A model generated the notes under the pieces. That model was not told the DNA's origin. It searched no databases and worked only from the letters and a program-made list of their open reading frames with translations. Source: Plantactinospora alkalitolerans (lineage in GTDB: Bacteria > Actinomycetota > Actinomycetes > Mycobacteriales > Micromonosporaceae). From it: DNA of 64,000 nt. The stretch spans positions 1 to 64,000 of the forward strand of contig NZ_JADPUN010000148.1 in assembly GCF_015690345.1 (NCBI RefSeq). Reading direction: 5' to 3'. The position numbers were made by a program, and so were the translations under genes. Shown piece by piece: positions 1-8,350 of this stretch (its first letter is position 1; each line of letters starts with the position of its first letter).

Positions 1-55
1 GTAATGCACGCACGGCGTCCGCACCGCGTGCCGCGTTGCGAGCGCCGATCACCAC

Positions 56-400
56 GTGGGCTCCTTGATGGTGCTCGACCGTCTCCACGCCCTGACCGAC
101 AAGGCCCGTTCCGGCATCGACTTCGCCGAGTTCTTCACCGTCATGGTGGAGGCCGGACTCACCAATCGCGCCATCGCGGACGTTCTGGCCGGCGGCGGAT
201 ACCACATACCCGCCGATGCTGACGCCGCCCTCAACGCCGCCTTCGCCGAACTCCTCCAAGAGGCGCAGCAACGCGGAACCATCCGTCCGGACGTCACGCC
301 CGACGACATTCAAGCCCTCGTGATCGGCTGCGTCGCGACCGCGCGACACCGCGGCGCCACCGTCCTCGTTCAGATCGTCGTCGCCGGCCTACGCGCCTGA
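56..400 (+). CDS. TetR/AcrR-type regulator, C-terminal ligand domain only (truncated or edge-cut)
   Basis: The 114-residue product is all-helical and ends in a pattern (ADADAALNAAF, RPDVTPDDIQALV) typical of the C-terminal ligand-binding domain of TetR regulators, with no helix-turn-helix. The same frame remains readable back to position 5, but a TAA sits at positions 2-4, so the DNA-binding half must lie upstream in another frame or the gene is broken. The GTG at 56 has no convincing ribosome binding site. I read it as a 5'-truncated or frameshifted TetR gene at the window edge; the family assignment rests on the general C-terminal pattern only. Confidence 0.4.
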   Translation: MGSLMVLDRLHALTDKARSGIDFAEFFTVMVEAGLTNRAIADVLAGGGYHIPADADAALNAAFAELLQEAQQRGTIRPDVTPDDIQALVIGCVATARHRGATVLVQIVVAGLRA

Positions 401-565
401 TGCCGGGAGTCCCTCAGTTCCGCTTCGGCCCACCCAGAGTGCCAAGATCGAGTGCGCGATCAGCGGCAGGAGCGGATGGTCCCGCCCGCCGCGCTCGCCA
501 GCCGCCAACCGTACCGGGGCTGAAATGCGTCGCGCTTTCGGCAGGGTGCCCGGCAAACTGCTGGC

Positions 566-1198
566 GTGTTGCTGACGATCGCGGGCTCGAGTTGTTCCGG
601 GAAGACGACTGCGGTTCGGGCGTGCGCGGAGATTGACGGGCTCGTCGTGCACGACTTCGACGAGATCGGCGTCCCGGCCGGCGCGGACATCAAGTGGCGT
701 CAGCGCAGCACGGAGGAGTGGATCCAGCGGGTGCTGAGTTACCAGGCTGTCGGCCTCGACGTGATCCTCACTGGGCAGTCGCCCCTGGGTGAGGTGTTGG
801 CAAGTCCTTCGGCCACTGAGCTGAACGGTATCGCGGCCTGCCTGCTCGACGTCGACGACGGGGTGCGCTGGCAACGGATTGAGGGCCGTGACCCCGGTAA
901 ATGGGATGTCGATGCGAAGCGGTCGTTTGTCGACTGGGCGCGGTGGCACCGCGGGCACGCCACCGATCCCCACCACCACCCTGAAGTGGTCACTGCCAAC
1001 GGGTATGAGGGGATGAAGTGGGCGCGCTGGAGCGGCTGGCCCAGCACTGATCACCGCTGGGTGGTGCGGGTCATCGACACGACCGGACGAACGGCAGAGC
1101 AGTCGGCGGCGGACATCGGACGGTGGGTCGCCGAAGCCCGCTGCGACCTTGCTGCCGGCCGGCTTGCGTTGGCAGGAACGTGGGCCTCCGGTTCCTGA
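566..1198 (+). CDS. P-loop NTPase, small-molecule kinase-like
   Basis: A Walker A motif (GSSCSGKTT, residues 7-15) opens a 210-residue cytosolic protein, immediately after a first beta strand (MLLTIA). This arrangement is typical of AAA_18/AAA_33-type nucleotide kinases and antibiotic kinases that move a phosphate to a small molecule. A later segment rich in Trp, His and Arg (WARWHRGH) may form the lid. The start is a GTG, chosen because the P-loop lies at the extreme N terminus in this fold. No operon partner is evident; the next gene is 385 bp away. The substrate cannot be told from sequence. Confidence 0.7.
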   Translation: MLLTIAGSSCSGKTTAVRACAEIDGLVVHDFDEIGVPAGADIKWRQRSTEEWIQRVLSYQAVGLDVILTGQSPLGEVLASPSATELNGIAACLLDVDDGVRWQRIEGRDPGKWDVDAKRSFVDWARWHRGHATDPHHHPEVVTANGYEGMKWARWSGWPSTDHRWVVRVIDTTGRTAEQSAADIGRWVAEARCDLAAGRLALAGTWASGS

Positions 1199-1582
1199 CC
1201 GACGGGGTGTCCAGCGCAGTACCGCCTCGAGATCCTGGGCGACAGCGCCGTAGCGGCTACGCATAGTCGCCGTGGCGTCGTCGGTGGCCGATCAACCGAG
1301 CATCTGATGCCGGCCACTCGCAACGGGTTTCGGCGCGCGGGAAAGCGACGTGGCCGCTCGTCGGCTACGTCCGGGCGGCAGCCGGGCCAGCTTGGCGTGA
1401 GGCTGCGTACCGCGCGGATCGCGGCAGAACAAGGTGGTTGATCCTTGAATGAATTCCGAGAATCGTAGGGATACTCCACCGGTGCCAGTTACGACATCGG
1501 CGGCGGGCCGCGCCACCTATTGATCCGATTGCTTGTGCCGCACATCTAGATTGGAGGCTCGGCCTCAACCGCGGGGGTTCTC
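1199..1582. other. intergenic stretch without a supported gene
   Basis: 384 bp between the P-loop gene and the hydrolase gene. Open frames on both strands show no recognisable domain and lack ribosome binding sites. The AT-richer patch near 1445-1475 may hold the hydrolase promoter, but I see no convincing -35/-10 pair. Confidence 0.4.
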
Positions 1583-3106
1583 ATGCCACCACAACAGTTG
1601 TCCCGTCGCAACCTCCTACGCGCCACCGCGGCCGGTGGATTCGTCACCGCCGTCGCCACGCCGCAACGACTCACCCGGGTCCCGTCCGCCGTCCGGGAGC
1701 TTGAAGAGAAGATCCAGACCGGGATGGAGAAGTACGGCGTCGCCGGCGTCGGCCTCGGCCTCTGGTATCGCGGAAAGGAATATGTCCGCGGTTTCGGCGT
1801 CACTCGCACCGATGCTCCCGAGGACGTGGACGGCGATACGGTGTTCCGCGTCGGCTCGACCACCAAGACGTTTACCGGTGCGGCCATCATGCGTCTCGTG
1901 GAGCAGGGCAGCATCGATCTTGATCGTACGGTCCGGAGCTACCTTCCCGGCTTCCGGACCACCGACGCTGCGGCCTCGTCGCGGGTGACCGTCCGGCAGA
2001 CGCTCAACCACACGGCTGGCTGGCTCGGCGACTTCTTCCTGGATACCGGCGACGACGCCGGGGCGCTCGCCCGCTACGTCGCCGCGATGGACCGCCTCCC
2101 GCAGCTCAACCCGCCCGGCCGGGTGTTCGCCTACAACAACGCCGCGCTATCCCTGGCCGGGCGGTTGATCGAGGTAGTGACGCGCCGCTCGTACGAGGAA
2201 GAGGTGCGGCGGGGGCTGCTCGATCCGCTCCGCCTGACCCGGTCGGGGTTCTTCCTCGACGAGATCCCCGGCGCCCGGGTCGCGCAGCCGCACGTCTACG
2301 ACCCGGCCACCGGCGGCATCGTGGTCTCGCCGGACTCCTGGTGGATTCCGCGCTCGCTCCACCCGGCCGGCGCGCTCATCTCCAGCGCACGCGACCAGAT
2401 CCGGTGGGCCCGATTCCATCTCGGCGACGGCGGTCGCGTGCTGAGCGGCCGCTCGATCCGGGCGATGCGGTCCCGTCCCGGCCCCGGGGGCACCCTGTTC
2501 GTCGAGCTGGACGGCGTCGGCGTCACCTGGATGCTGCGGCCGACCGCCGAGGGACCGACAGTGGTGCAGCACGGGGGCGACTGGGCCGGGCAGCACAGCG
2601 GCTTCCTGATGGTGCCCGCCCGCGACTTCGCCATCACGGTGCTCACCAACTCCGACGCCGGGACAGCGTTGCTCGACGACCTGTTCGTCGACGATTGGAC
2701 GCTGCGCCGATTCGCCGGGGTCAGCAACATCCCCGCACCGCCGCTCAAGCTCACCGACGCCGAGCTCGCGCCGTATTTGGGCCGCTACTCCGGTCAGCAG
2801 ATCGACATCGACGGCACCATCTACACGCGGGAGTTCGAGTTCGTCGCCGACAATGGCCGGCTGGTGCTGATGTTCGGCGGCCAGGCGGTGGACGGGTTCG
2901 CGTTCTACCGCAAGGACTACGTGGTAGACCTGCCCCTGAACGGCGGCACCGAGGAGGGCATACGCGCCAACTTCGTCCGCGGCCCGGACGGGACGGTCCA
3001 GTGGTTCCGTTTCGGCGGCCGCCTCCTCCACCGCGGCGCGCCTTCCGCCGCCGCCCGTGGCGGACGGCGGGCCACCACCTTCAACCCGCGGTCGCTCCTG
3101 TCCTAG
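1583..3106 (+). CDS. Tat-exported serine hydrolase of the beta-lactamase/penicillin-binding (class C) fold
   Basis: 507 residues. The N terminus has a twin-arginine motif (SRRNLLRA, residues 7-14) and a hydrophobic stretch, so folded export is likely. The serine-hydrolase active-site set is complete: S92-T-T-K95 (SxxK), Y184-N-N186 (YxN) and H330-G-G332 (the KTG equivalent). The region after about residue 370 is an extra beta-rich lipocalin-like domain, as seen in many esterase/D-aminopeptidase-like members (PF00144). The ATG at 1583 follows a G-rich ribosome binding site. True beta-lactamase activity is not implied; esterase or peptidase activity on a cell-wall or exogenous substrate is as likely. 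Confidence 0.85.
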   Translation: MPPQQLSRRNLLRATAAGGFVTAVATPQRLTRVPSAVRELEEKIQTGMEKYGVAGVGLGLWYRGKEYVRGFGVTRTDAPEDVDGDTVFRVGSTTKTFTGAAIMRLVEQGSIDLDRTVRSYLPGFRTTDAAASSRVTVRQTLNHTAGWLGDFFLDTGDDAGALARYVAAMDRLPQLNPPGRVFAYNNAALSLAGRLIEVVTRRSYEEEVRRGLLDPLRLTRSGFFLDEIPGARVAQPHVYDPATGGIVVSPDSWWIPRSLHPAGALISSARDQIRWARFHLGDGGRVLSGRSIRAMRSRPGPGGTLFVELDGVGVTWMLRPTAEGPTVVQHGGDWAGQHSGFLMVPARDFAITVLTNSDAGTALLDDLFVDDWTLRRFAGVSNIPAPPLKLTDAELAPYLGRYSGQQIDIDGTIYTREFEFVADNGRLVLMFGGQAVDGFAFYRKDYVVDLPLNGGTEEGIRANFVRGPDGTVQWFRFGGRLLHRGAPSAAARGGRRATTFNPRSLLS

Positions 3107-3213
3107 CTTGGCGGGGCTTCCTCGTCGAAGGTCGGATCCAGAACGAACCGCGAGCCGGCGTAGTCGAGGACAGCGGTCGGTCCGCCGATGAGCTGTACGG
3201 TCGGCCTACCCAT
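3103..3213 (-). pseudogene. MBL-fold metallo-hydrolase, N-terminal remnant
   Basis: An ATG at 3213 preceded by a strong GGAGGAG ribosome binding site opens a frame of only 36 codons. Its product (MGRPTVQLIGGPTAVLDYAG..., then LDPTFD) matches the first two strands of UlaG-like beta-lactamase-fold hydrolases, which are normally 230-300 residues and carry an HxHxDH motif farther on. Here the frame ends at 3103, abutting the tail-to-tail hydrolase gene, so all metal ligands are missing. This is the intact translation start of a deleted gene. Confidence 0.55.
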
Positions 3214-3361
3214 GTCTCCTCCTCGGGTGCCTGGCTGGCGCTCGCGGCTGTCGCGATGTGCTGCGCCATACCACCAACTCACCCCCGTAGGGTCCATGAG
3301 GAGTGAGAAGCCTATGACCGAGGCGGCACGGTGCATGGCGTGGGCGCCGCCGAAGTTGGCG

Positions 3362-3501
3362 TTCAGCGGGTTCCGGTTTCCGGCTGAGGAGATCGTCGTC
3401 ACGTCCGCTGGTACCTGCGTTACAACCTTTCCTGTCGAGAGGTGCAGGAGTTATTCGTGATGGCGTGTGGGAACGAGGTGGGGCGCGGCGGCCTGGTGTG
3501 A
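3362..3501 (+). mobile_element. IS6-family transposase fragment, frameshifted
   Basis: Two overlapping frames together read like the N terminus of an IS6/IS240-type DDE transposase. One frame gives FSGFRFPAEEIVV (from 3362); the next, from about 3406, gives RWYLRYNLSCREVQELF, the conserved WYLRY-LS-R-VEEL segment that follows in these enzymes. A single frameshift separates them and the frame ends after about 30 residues, with no DDE catalytic triad. I infer a degraded insertion sequence; terminal inverted repeats are not visible. Confidence 0.5.
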
Positions 3502-3527
3502 TGCCGCCGAACCTTGCTGCTCGATCG

Positions 3528-4307
3528 TCAGGAGCGGTAGCGGGTCGCCAGTTGCGGGGACTGGCCGCCGAATGCGGCGAGGTCGGCGTCGAACACACTC
3601 TGCAGGAGGTCGTTCTGCTCGACGCCCGGTGCGGTGACGGTCTCACCGAGCTCAAGACCACGAAGACTCGCGGTGACGACGTCGGCCGCGCTCATCCGCG
3701 GGGCTGCGCTGAGGTCCATGCCCTGCCGTTCGTGGAACTCGGTCGCGACGACGCCCGGACAGAGCGCCTGGACGTGGATCCCGTGCGGCGACAGCTCGGC
3801 ATGCAGCGTCTGCGACAGGGCGACGCTGTGCGCAAGGCTGGCCGCGTACACCGCACGGCGCAGCGGGACCTGCTCCAGGCTCGCCGGGCCGCTGAACGCG
3901 ATCATCCCGGACACGTTGACGATCCGCCCGGCGCCACGGGCGACCATGCCGGGGGCGATCGCACGGGTCAGCAGGGTCGGCGCGAGCACCTTCACCCCGA
4001 CCAGTTCCGCGGCCTGCTCCGGTGGGAGTTCGACGAACGCCATGTAGTGCGCCACACCGGCGTTGTTGATCAGCATCGTCACCGGCTGGTCCGCGACCGC
4101 GGCGATCGCCTGCTCGATGCCGTCCCGCGTCGCCAGGTCCGCGACCACCGTCTGCACGGTGACATCGGGGAACTCGGCCTTCAATTCGTCGAGTCGCTCC
4201 CGCCGGCGCCCGACCGCGATCAGTGACACGTCCTGCGACGCCAGCCGGCGCGCGTACTCGCGGCCGATCCCTGACGACGCACCAGTCACTACTGCCAGCC
4301 CAGTCAC
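3528..4307 (-). CDS. short-chain dehydrogenase/reductase lacking the usual catalytic lysine
   Basis: A 259-residue classical-size SDR. The Rossmann nucleotide motif TGASSGIG is at residues 8-15, NNAG at 81-84 and the catalytic serine at about 133 (NVSG). Tyr154 is present, but the YxxxK motif reads YAASL, so the lysine that lowers the tyrosine pKa is leucine 158. I start it at the GTG at 4307, which has a GAAGGGAAGA ribosome binding site just upstream; the longer open frame to 4418 adds only unrelated residues. It is divergent from the XRE regulator at 4493, which is likely its controller. It may be a non-catalytic or altered SDR, or carry a recent mutation. Confidence 0.8.
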   Translation of the reverse strand: MTGLAVVTGASSGIGREYARRLASQDVSLIAVGRRRERLDELKAEFPDVTVQTVVADLATRDGIEQAIAAVADQPVTMLINNAGVAHYMAFVELPPEQAAELVGVKVLAPTLLTRAIAPGMVARGAGRIVNVSGMIAFSGPASLEQVPLRRAVYAASLAHSVALSQTLHAELSPHGIHVQALCPGVVATEFHERQGMDLSAAPRMSAADVVTASLRGLELGETVTAPGVEQNDLLQSVFDADLAAFGGQSPQLATRYRS

Positions 4308-4492
4308 AGTTCTTCCCTTCGTTCGCAGCCGCATACGCGGCATTGAGAGCGCCCGCACCTCCGATGGGGAAGCCGGTCGCGCTCGATCTGTTACCAATGG
4401 TGGTCTCGCCGCTGTCACCGCGGGTATGCCCCCGAAATACTGGTCCCCGCAGGGCTACGACCAGCCCCGCTCCGGCGATCTACGATCAAGAC

Positions 4493-5362
4493 ATGGCCTC
4501 CGGCAAGAACATGCTCGGCGACTACCTGCGCGCCCACCGGGCGCGGGTACGCCCCGATCAGGTCGGCCTGCCCGTTACGGGTAACCGCCGGGTACCGGGC
4601 CTGCGCCGGGCGGAAGTGGCCCTCGTCGCGGGGATCAGCCCCGACTACTACCTCCGCCTCGAGCAAGGCCGCGACCGGCACCCCTCGCCGCAGGTCCTCG
4701 AAGCCCTCGCTCGCGTCTTCGGGCTCGACCCGACCGGAACCGCCTACCTGCTCTCCCTCACCGAGCAGGCCCCGGCGCGGGCGCGCCGGCGGCCGCGCGA
4801 AACCGTCCCGGAAGGCATCCGGAAGCTCCTGGTAGCCCTGCACCTGCCTGCTTTCGTCGAGGGCCGCTATCTCGACGTCCTGGCCGCCAACCCGCTCGCC
4901 ACCGCGCTCTCGCCCCGGCTCACCCCGGGGGAGAACCGTCTTCGCGCGGTCTTTCTCGACCCCGATGAGCAAGCCCTCTTCCCGGACTGGGACGACACGA
5001 CCGCCCGGCTCGTCGCCGGATTCCGCCGCTCCGTCGGGGCCGACACCAACGACACCAGATTCGTCGAGCTCGTCGGCGAGCTCTCCCTCGCCAGCGAACG
5101 GTTCCGGACCCTCTGGGCACAGCACGACGTCCAAGCCCAGCAGAACTGGCCGGTCACCATCGACCACCCCCTTGTCGGGCCTCTCACCCTCAACCGCGCG
5201 AAGCTCATCGTCGGCGACACCGCGCAGACCCTCGCCCTTGCCGTCTACCACCCCGACCCGGGGACCGACAGCGCCGACAAGCTCGCTCTGCTCGCCTCCT
5301 GTACAGCATCTGCACCGGTTGGCGTTCCCGCAGGAGAATCGCCGCACCGTCAAGAAGCGTGA
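4493..5362 (+). CDS. XRE-family regulator with MmyB-like ligand-binding domain
   Basis: 289 residues. Residues about 5-75 form a helix-turn-helix of the XRE class (LGDYLRAHRARV, LRRAEVALVAGIS-DYYLRLEQGR, then LEALARVFGL). The rest (FVEGRYLDVLAANPLATAL, LSLASERFRTLWAQHDV) matches the MmyB-like domain (PF17765) common in actinomycete regulators that sit beside and control a divergent oxidoreductase. The gene faces away from the SDR across 185 bp. The last 15 residues look unlike the family, which may reflect a late frameshift. An alternative ATG lies at 4511. Confidence 0.88.
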   Translation: MASGKNMLGDYLRAHRARVRPDQVGLPVTGNRRVPGLRRAEVALVAGISPDYYLRLEQGRDRHPSPQVLEALARVFGLDPTGTAYLLSLTEQAPARARRRPRETVPEGIRKLLVALHLPAFVEGRYLDVLAANPLATALSPRLTPGENRLRAVFLDPDEQALFPDWDDTTARLVAGFRRSVGADTNDTRFVELVGELSLASERFRTLWAQHDVQAQQNWPVTIDHPLVGPLTLNRAKLIVGDTAQTLALAVYHPDPGTDSADKLALLASCTASAPVGVPAGESPHRQEA

Positions 5363-5420
5363 CCGGATGCTGCGCAACAAGCACGATCGTCGGCAGATCG
5401 GTGCGTCTGGGGGCGCGGTG

Positions 5421-5876
5421 TCAGGTCGACGTGGTGGCGGCCGAGTTGACGGCTGCGACAAGCCCGTCGAGTTGGCCGCGGATTCGAGCGGCGGTGAGAT
5501 GGTCGAAGTAGTCGTGGGAGCTGACGATCTCGCCGTTGCGCACACGGAGCACGAAGATGCCGGGCAGTGCGAACCGCTCGCCGGTCTCAGCGACGGTGCC
5601 CTGATACTCGAACTCGGCGATGATGACTTCAGGATCGGTTGTTTCGTGGATGGTGATGTTGGCCGCCCGACGATGCAGCCGCGGGCTGGCGTCGGTTGGC
5701 CGGAAGTGCTCGCGAAGTTCGTCGCGGGTGCGCAGCGCAGGGGCGCGGAGCGGGTCGAACGGGTGCACGACGTGGGTCTGTTCCGCGTAGAGGCTGGGAA
5801 GTTCGTCCCAACGGCCCTCCGCAACGCCGTTCACGAGCGCGAGGAAGACCTCTCGCGGGCTCAGGGGTCGGGCCAT
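5421..5876 (-). CDS. SnoaL/NTF2-like protein
   Basis: 151 residues with the cone-shaped NTF2 pattern: N-terminal helices (PREVFLALVNGVAEGRWDELPSLYAEQTHVVHPF), then strands ending in FVLRVRNGEIVSSHDYFDHL, the signature of ketosteroid-isomerase/SnoaL-like proteins. These bind or convert small hydrophobic molecules, but many have no known substrate. It is divergent from a TetR gene; a palindrome in the shared 109-bp gap suggests that regulator controls it. Confidence 0.8.
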   Translation of the reverse strand: MARPLSPREVFLALVNGVAEGRWDELPSLYAEQTHVVHPFDPLRAPALRTRDELREHFRPTDASPRLHRRAANITIHETTDPEVIIAEFEYQGTVAETGERFALPGIFVLRVRNGEIVSSHDYFDHLTAARIRGQLDGLVAAVNSAATTST

Positions 5877-5923
5877 GGGATTCTCCTGTCATCGGCGCGG
5901 GTCCGTCCGCGAACGAGTACGAT

Positions 5924-5963
5924 CCGAAGTGTCGACTCCGATTATGCGGAGTTGGGACTTCGG
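5924..5963. promoter_or_regulatory. palindromic operator candidate between NTF2-like and TetR genes
   Basis: Two 17-bp arms (CCGAAGTGTCGACTCCG at 5924-5940 and CGGAGTTGGGACTTCGG at 5947-5963) are reverse complements at 14 of 17 positions, separated by ATTATG. It lies in the gap between the divergent genes at 5876 and 5986, where TetR repressors normally bind. Autoregulation and control of the NTF2-like gene are inferred. Confidence 0.6.
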
Positions 5964-5985
5964 ATATCAAGCGGGCGAAGGAGCG

Positions 5986-6642
5986 ATGAGTACCTCCGAC
6001 ATGAGCCAGACTGGCGACGGGCGGGCGCGACGCGTCGATGCGCGAGCCAACCGCCGCCGCATCCTGGACGTTGCCGAAGAGGTCTTCGGCAAGGGCGGCG
6101 AGTCCGCATCGACGGAGGAGGTGGCCCGCCTGGCCGGGGTCGGCATCGCCACGGTCTTCCGCCACTTCCCCACCAAGGCAGCACTGCTGCAGGCCGTTCT
6201 CGTCAGGCGGTTCGATCGCCTGCGCGAGCAGGCCGAAGCGTTGCTCGGTACCACGGATCCCGGCAGCGCGTTCTTCGAGTTCTTTCGCCACCTCGTCGCC
6301 GACGCGGCAACGAAGATCGCCATAGCCGAGGCTCTGCTCGACGCCGGCGGTGACAGCGACGGCGAAGCCACTCAAGCATCAAACGGACTACGCCGAGCCG
6401 TCGGCGCGCTTCTCCAGCATGCCCAGCAAGCCGGCGCCGTCCGGGACGATGTCGAATTACCCGAGGTCTACGCCTTGCTGGTTGCCACATCCCGAGCCGC
6501 CGCGCACACAAACCTCGACGACGAGGTGAAAGCCCGCGCGCTCGCCATCGTCTTCGACGGCCTCGCGCCACACCGGAACGCACGGGTGCAAGCACACCAG
6601 CAGCCCGAACTGTCCCAGCCTCATGGCCAACCACCTACATGA
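5986..6642 (+). CDS. TetR/AcrR-family transcriptional regulator
   Basis: 218 residues. The N-terminal helix-turn-helix is clear (ANRRRILDVAEEVFGKGG, STEEVARLAGVGIATVFRHFPTKAALLQAVL, about residues 19-66), followed by an all-helical ligand domain (residues about 80-200). The ATG at 5986 has a GAAGGAG ribosome binding site. It is divergent from the SnoaL-like gene and probably represses it through the palindrome at 5924-5963. The ligand is unknown. Confidence 0.9.
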   Translation: MSTSDMSQTGDGRARRVDARANRRRILDVAEEVFGKGGESASTEEVARLAGVGIATVFRHFPTKAALLQAVLVRRFDRLREQAEALLGTTDPGSAFFEFFRHLVADAATKIAIAEALLDAGGDSDGEATQASNGLRRAVGALLQHAQQAGAVRDDVELPEVYALLVATSRAAAHTNLDDEVKARALAIVFDGLAPHRNARVQAHQQPELSQPHGQPPT

Positions 6643-6895
6643 CGAGCCCGGGCTGTCGTACCAGCCGTTGAGGAAACCGTGGTTCGGTACCCCCACGAGA
6701 GGATGCTGGCGGGCGGGCAGTCGACGACGAGGGACGGCCGTCGAGGGCCCGCCGATGGACAGAACGCGTATCTCGGCCTCGTGCTCCGACTCTGCGCCAG
6801 GTCTCGCAGCGCCGCGACGCTGGGCCGGCACGGGCCGCGAACTCGCGCTGGGTCAGCCCGCTACGCAGGCGGATCGTCCGTGAGAGCCGGCCCAC
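6635..6895 (-). pseudogene. possible XRE helix-turn-helix remnant
   Basis: The first about 25 residues (RTIRLRSGLTQREFAARAG) look like helices 1-2 of an XRE DNA-binding domain, but the rest loses any pattern. It probably marks a broken regulator gene; weakly supported. Confidence 0.2.
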
Positions 6896-6975
6896 CGTCG
6901 TTCGCTCTGGCGTGCTCGGAGCATCCCTTGAGGGTGCACCGTCCGTCCGCCGGACTGTGATGCTAGATCAACAAG

Positions 6976-7017
6976 GTCATGGCGGTGGGTATCCGCGCCG
7001 ATACCCACCGCCATGAC
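6976..7017 (-). terminator. stem-loop terminator of the NucA/B-like gene
   Basis: A perfect 18-bp inverted repeat (GTCATGGCGGTGGGTATC, loop CGCGCC, then its complement) lies 10 bp beyond the stop codon of the minus-strand gene ending at 7028. There is no clear T-run, as is common in actinomycetes. Confidence 0.75.
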
Positions 7018-7027
7018 AGTCGGCCGA

Positions 7028-8197
7028 CTAGGCGCGCACGTTGAAGTTGTCCCGGTCGATGACCCGGTTGTCGAGGAAGAACGACTGTAGGTCGGAGCCG
7101 CCGAGGCTGTTCTGCGCCGCGGGGATCATGCACACGCTGTGGCCACGGTTGGTGGTGCTGCGGTGTTCGGTCAGCCATGGCACCTGGCAGACGAGCCTTC
7201 CCAACCGTTTGGTGTCGAAGTTGAAGGTGAACCCGGCGGGATTGGCGACGGCGCCCTGGGTGGTGGAGGCGAAGGGGTACTCGTCGCAGGTGTGGCCGGC
7301 CGGGCGCGGGTAGCTCGGGCCCGTGGGGCAGGAGGTACTCCGGTTGGCGTCGATCACGGCGCTGTTGGTCGTTCGGGTGAGCTGCGACGGCAGGTTGGTG
7401 GTGTTGATGGCATGTCTGATGTGGAAGGCGTACATGGGATAGCGGCTTTCGGGGACCTCGAGGGTCGGGACGAAGTCCTGGTTGGCACAGCCCTCGGAGC
7501 CGCCCGGAAGCGCGTCGTCGCAGCGGTGGCCCGGGTAGTTGGCCCACAGCGTGGGGGTCACCTTGTTGAGCGTCGCCGGGTTGACGATCCAGAATCCCCA
7601 GTCCGACCTCGCACCCCAGACCTGGCCGGGCAAGCGCGTCGAGGTGAACGTCGCCGATCCGGAAAGGTTGTTCAGCGGACTGCCGGTCGGCGGGTTGCCA
7701 CCCACGAGGGTGCAGTAGAACATGCAATCGGGTACGGACCAGAGCGTCGGCGTCCCGAGCAAACCCCAGGCGTAGGTCGGGGAGTACTCGAAGGACTGGG
7801 TCCACCGCAGGTCTCTGGCTGACAGCGTCACCATGCTGGAGTAATTGAAGTAGATTTCGCCCACTACTGTGCCGCCCTCCGCCAGAATTACCTGGTACAC
7901 GCCACCGGTCGCCTTGCACATCGCGAAGCGCGACATGTTGGCCCAAGCGCCATCGCCGCACCCCGCCGGAGCCGCAGCGGGCGCGGCGGTCGTACGGACG
8001 GAGGCTGGCGGGCTCACCCCGAGCCGGAGGCAGCCCATGGTCCCGTCCGGAGCGCCCGACGCGGTGCACCCAGGGGCCGGGGCCACCTTTCCAGGCGCCG
8101 CCGCCGCGGTCACCGGGCTCACCGCGAAGGTCGTGCCTGCGGCCACAAGCAGGCCGACGCCCAGGCGTGCGAGCCATCTTGCCGGCAATCCATCCAT
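7028..8197 (-). CDS. secreted protein with NucA/NucB-type DNase motif
   Basis: 389 residues. A Sec-type signal peptide is evident (RWLARLGVGLLVAAGTTFAV, residues 8-27, then AAAAP). The C-terminal third carries CDEYPFAST (residues 304-312), the hallmark of NucA/NucB-type extracellular deoxyribonucleases (PF14040), preceded by a conserved RP-GHTC segment. The central region (about 80-250, many paired Cys and Trp) is not recognised and may bind substrate. The start is the ATG at 8197 behind a GGAGGT site, rather than the longer open frame to 8293. It is divergent from the NB-ARC regulator at 8351. Nuclease activity is inferred from the motif only. Confidence 0.7.
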   Translation of the reverse strand: MDGLPARWLARLGVGLLVAAGTTFAVSPVTAAAAPGKVAPAPGCTASGAPDGTMGCLRLGVSPPASVRTTAAPAAAPAGCGDGAWANMSRFAMCKATGGVYQVILAEGGTVVGEIYFNYSSMVTLSARDLRWTQSFEYSPTYAWGLLGTPTLWSVPDCMFYCTLVGGNPPTGSPLNNLSGSATFTSTRLPGQVWGARSDWGFWIVNPATLNKVTPTLWANYPGHRCDDALPGGSEGCANQDFVPTLEVPESRYPMYAFHIRHAINTTNLPSQLTRTTNSAVIDANRSTSCPTGPSYPRPAGHTCDEYPFASTTQGAVANPAGFTFNFDTKRLGRLVCQVPWLTEHRSTTNRGHSVCMIPAAQNSLGGSDLQSFFLDNRVIDRDNFNVRA

Positions 8198-8350
8198 AGA
8201 TACCTCCAGACGAAGCGATCCCCGCTGGCATGGTGGCCCGGATGACCATCCGAAGGCCCGGTACTCCGTTGATCGGCGAACATCAGCGAACATCGGCGAA
8301 CGCCTTTCACCGCCACCGGCCGTCCGGGTAGGCTGCCGGCACCGGCGTCT

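Noticed and set aside
389-1264. Long minus-strand open frame over the P-loop gene
   Set aside because: It mirrors the plus-strand gene, is Arg/Pro-rich and has no domain; typical GC-rich shadow frame.
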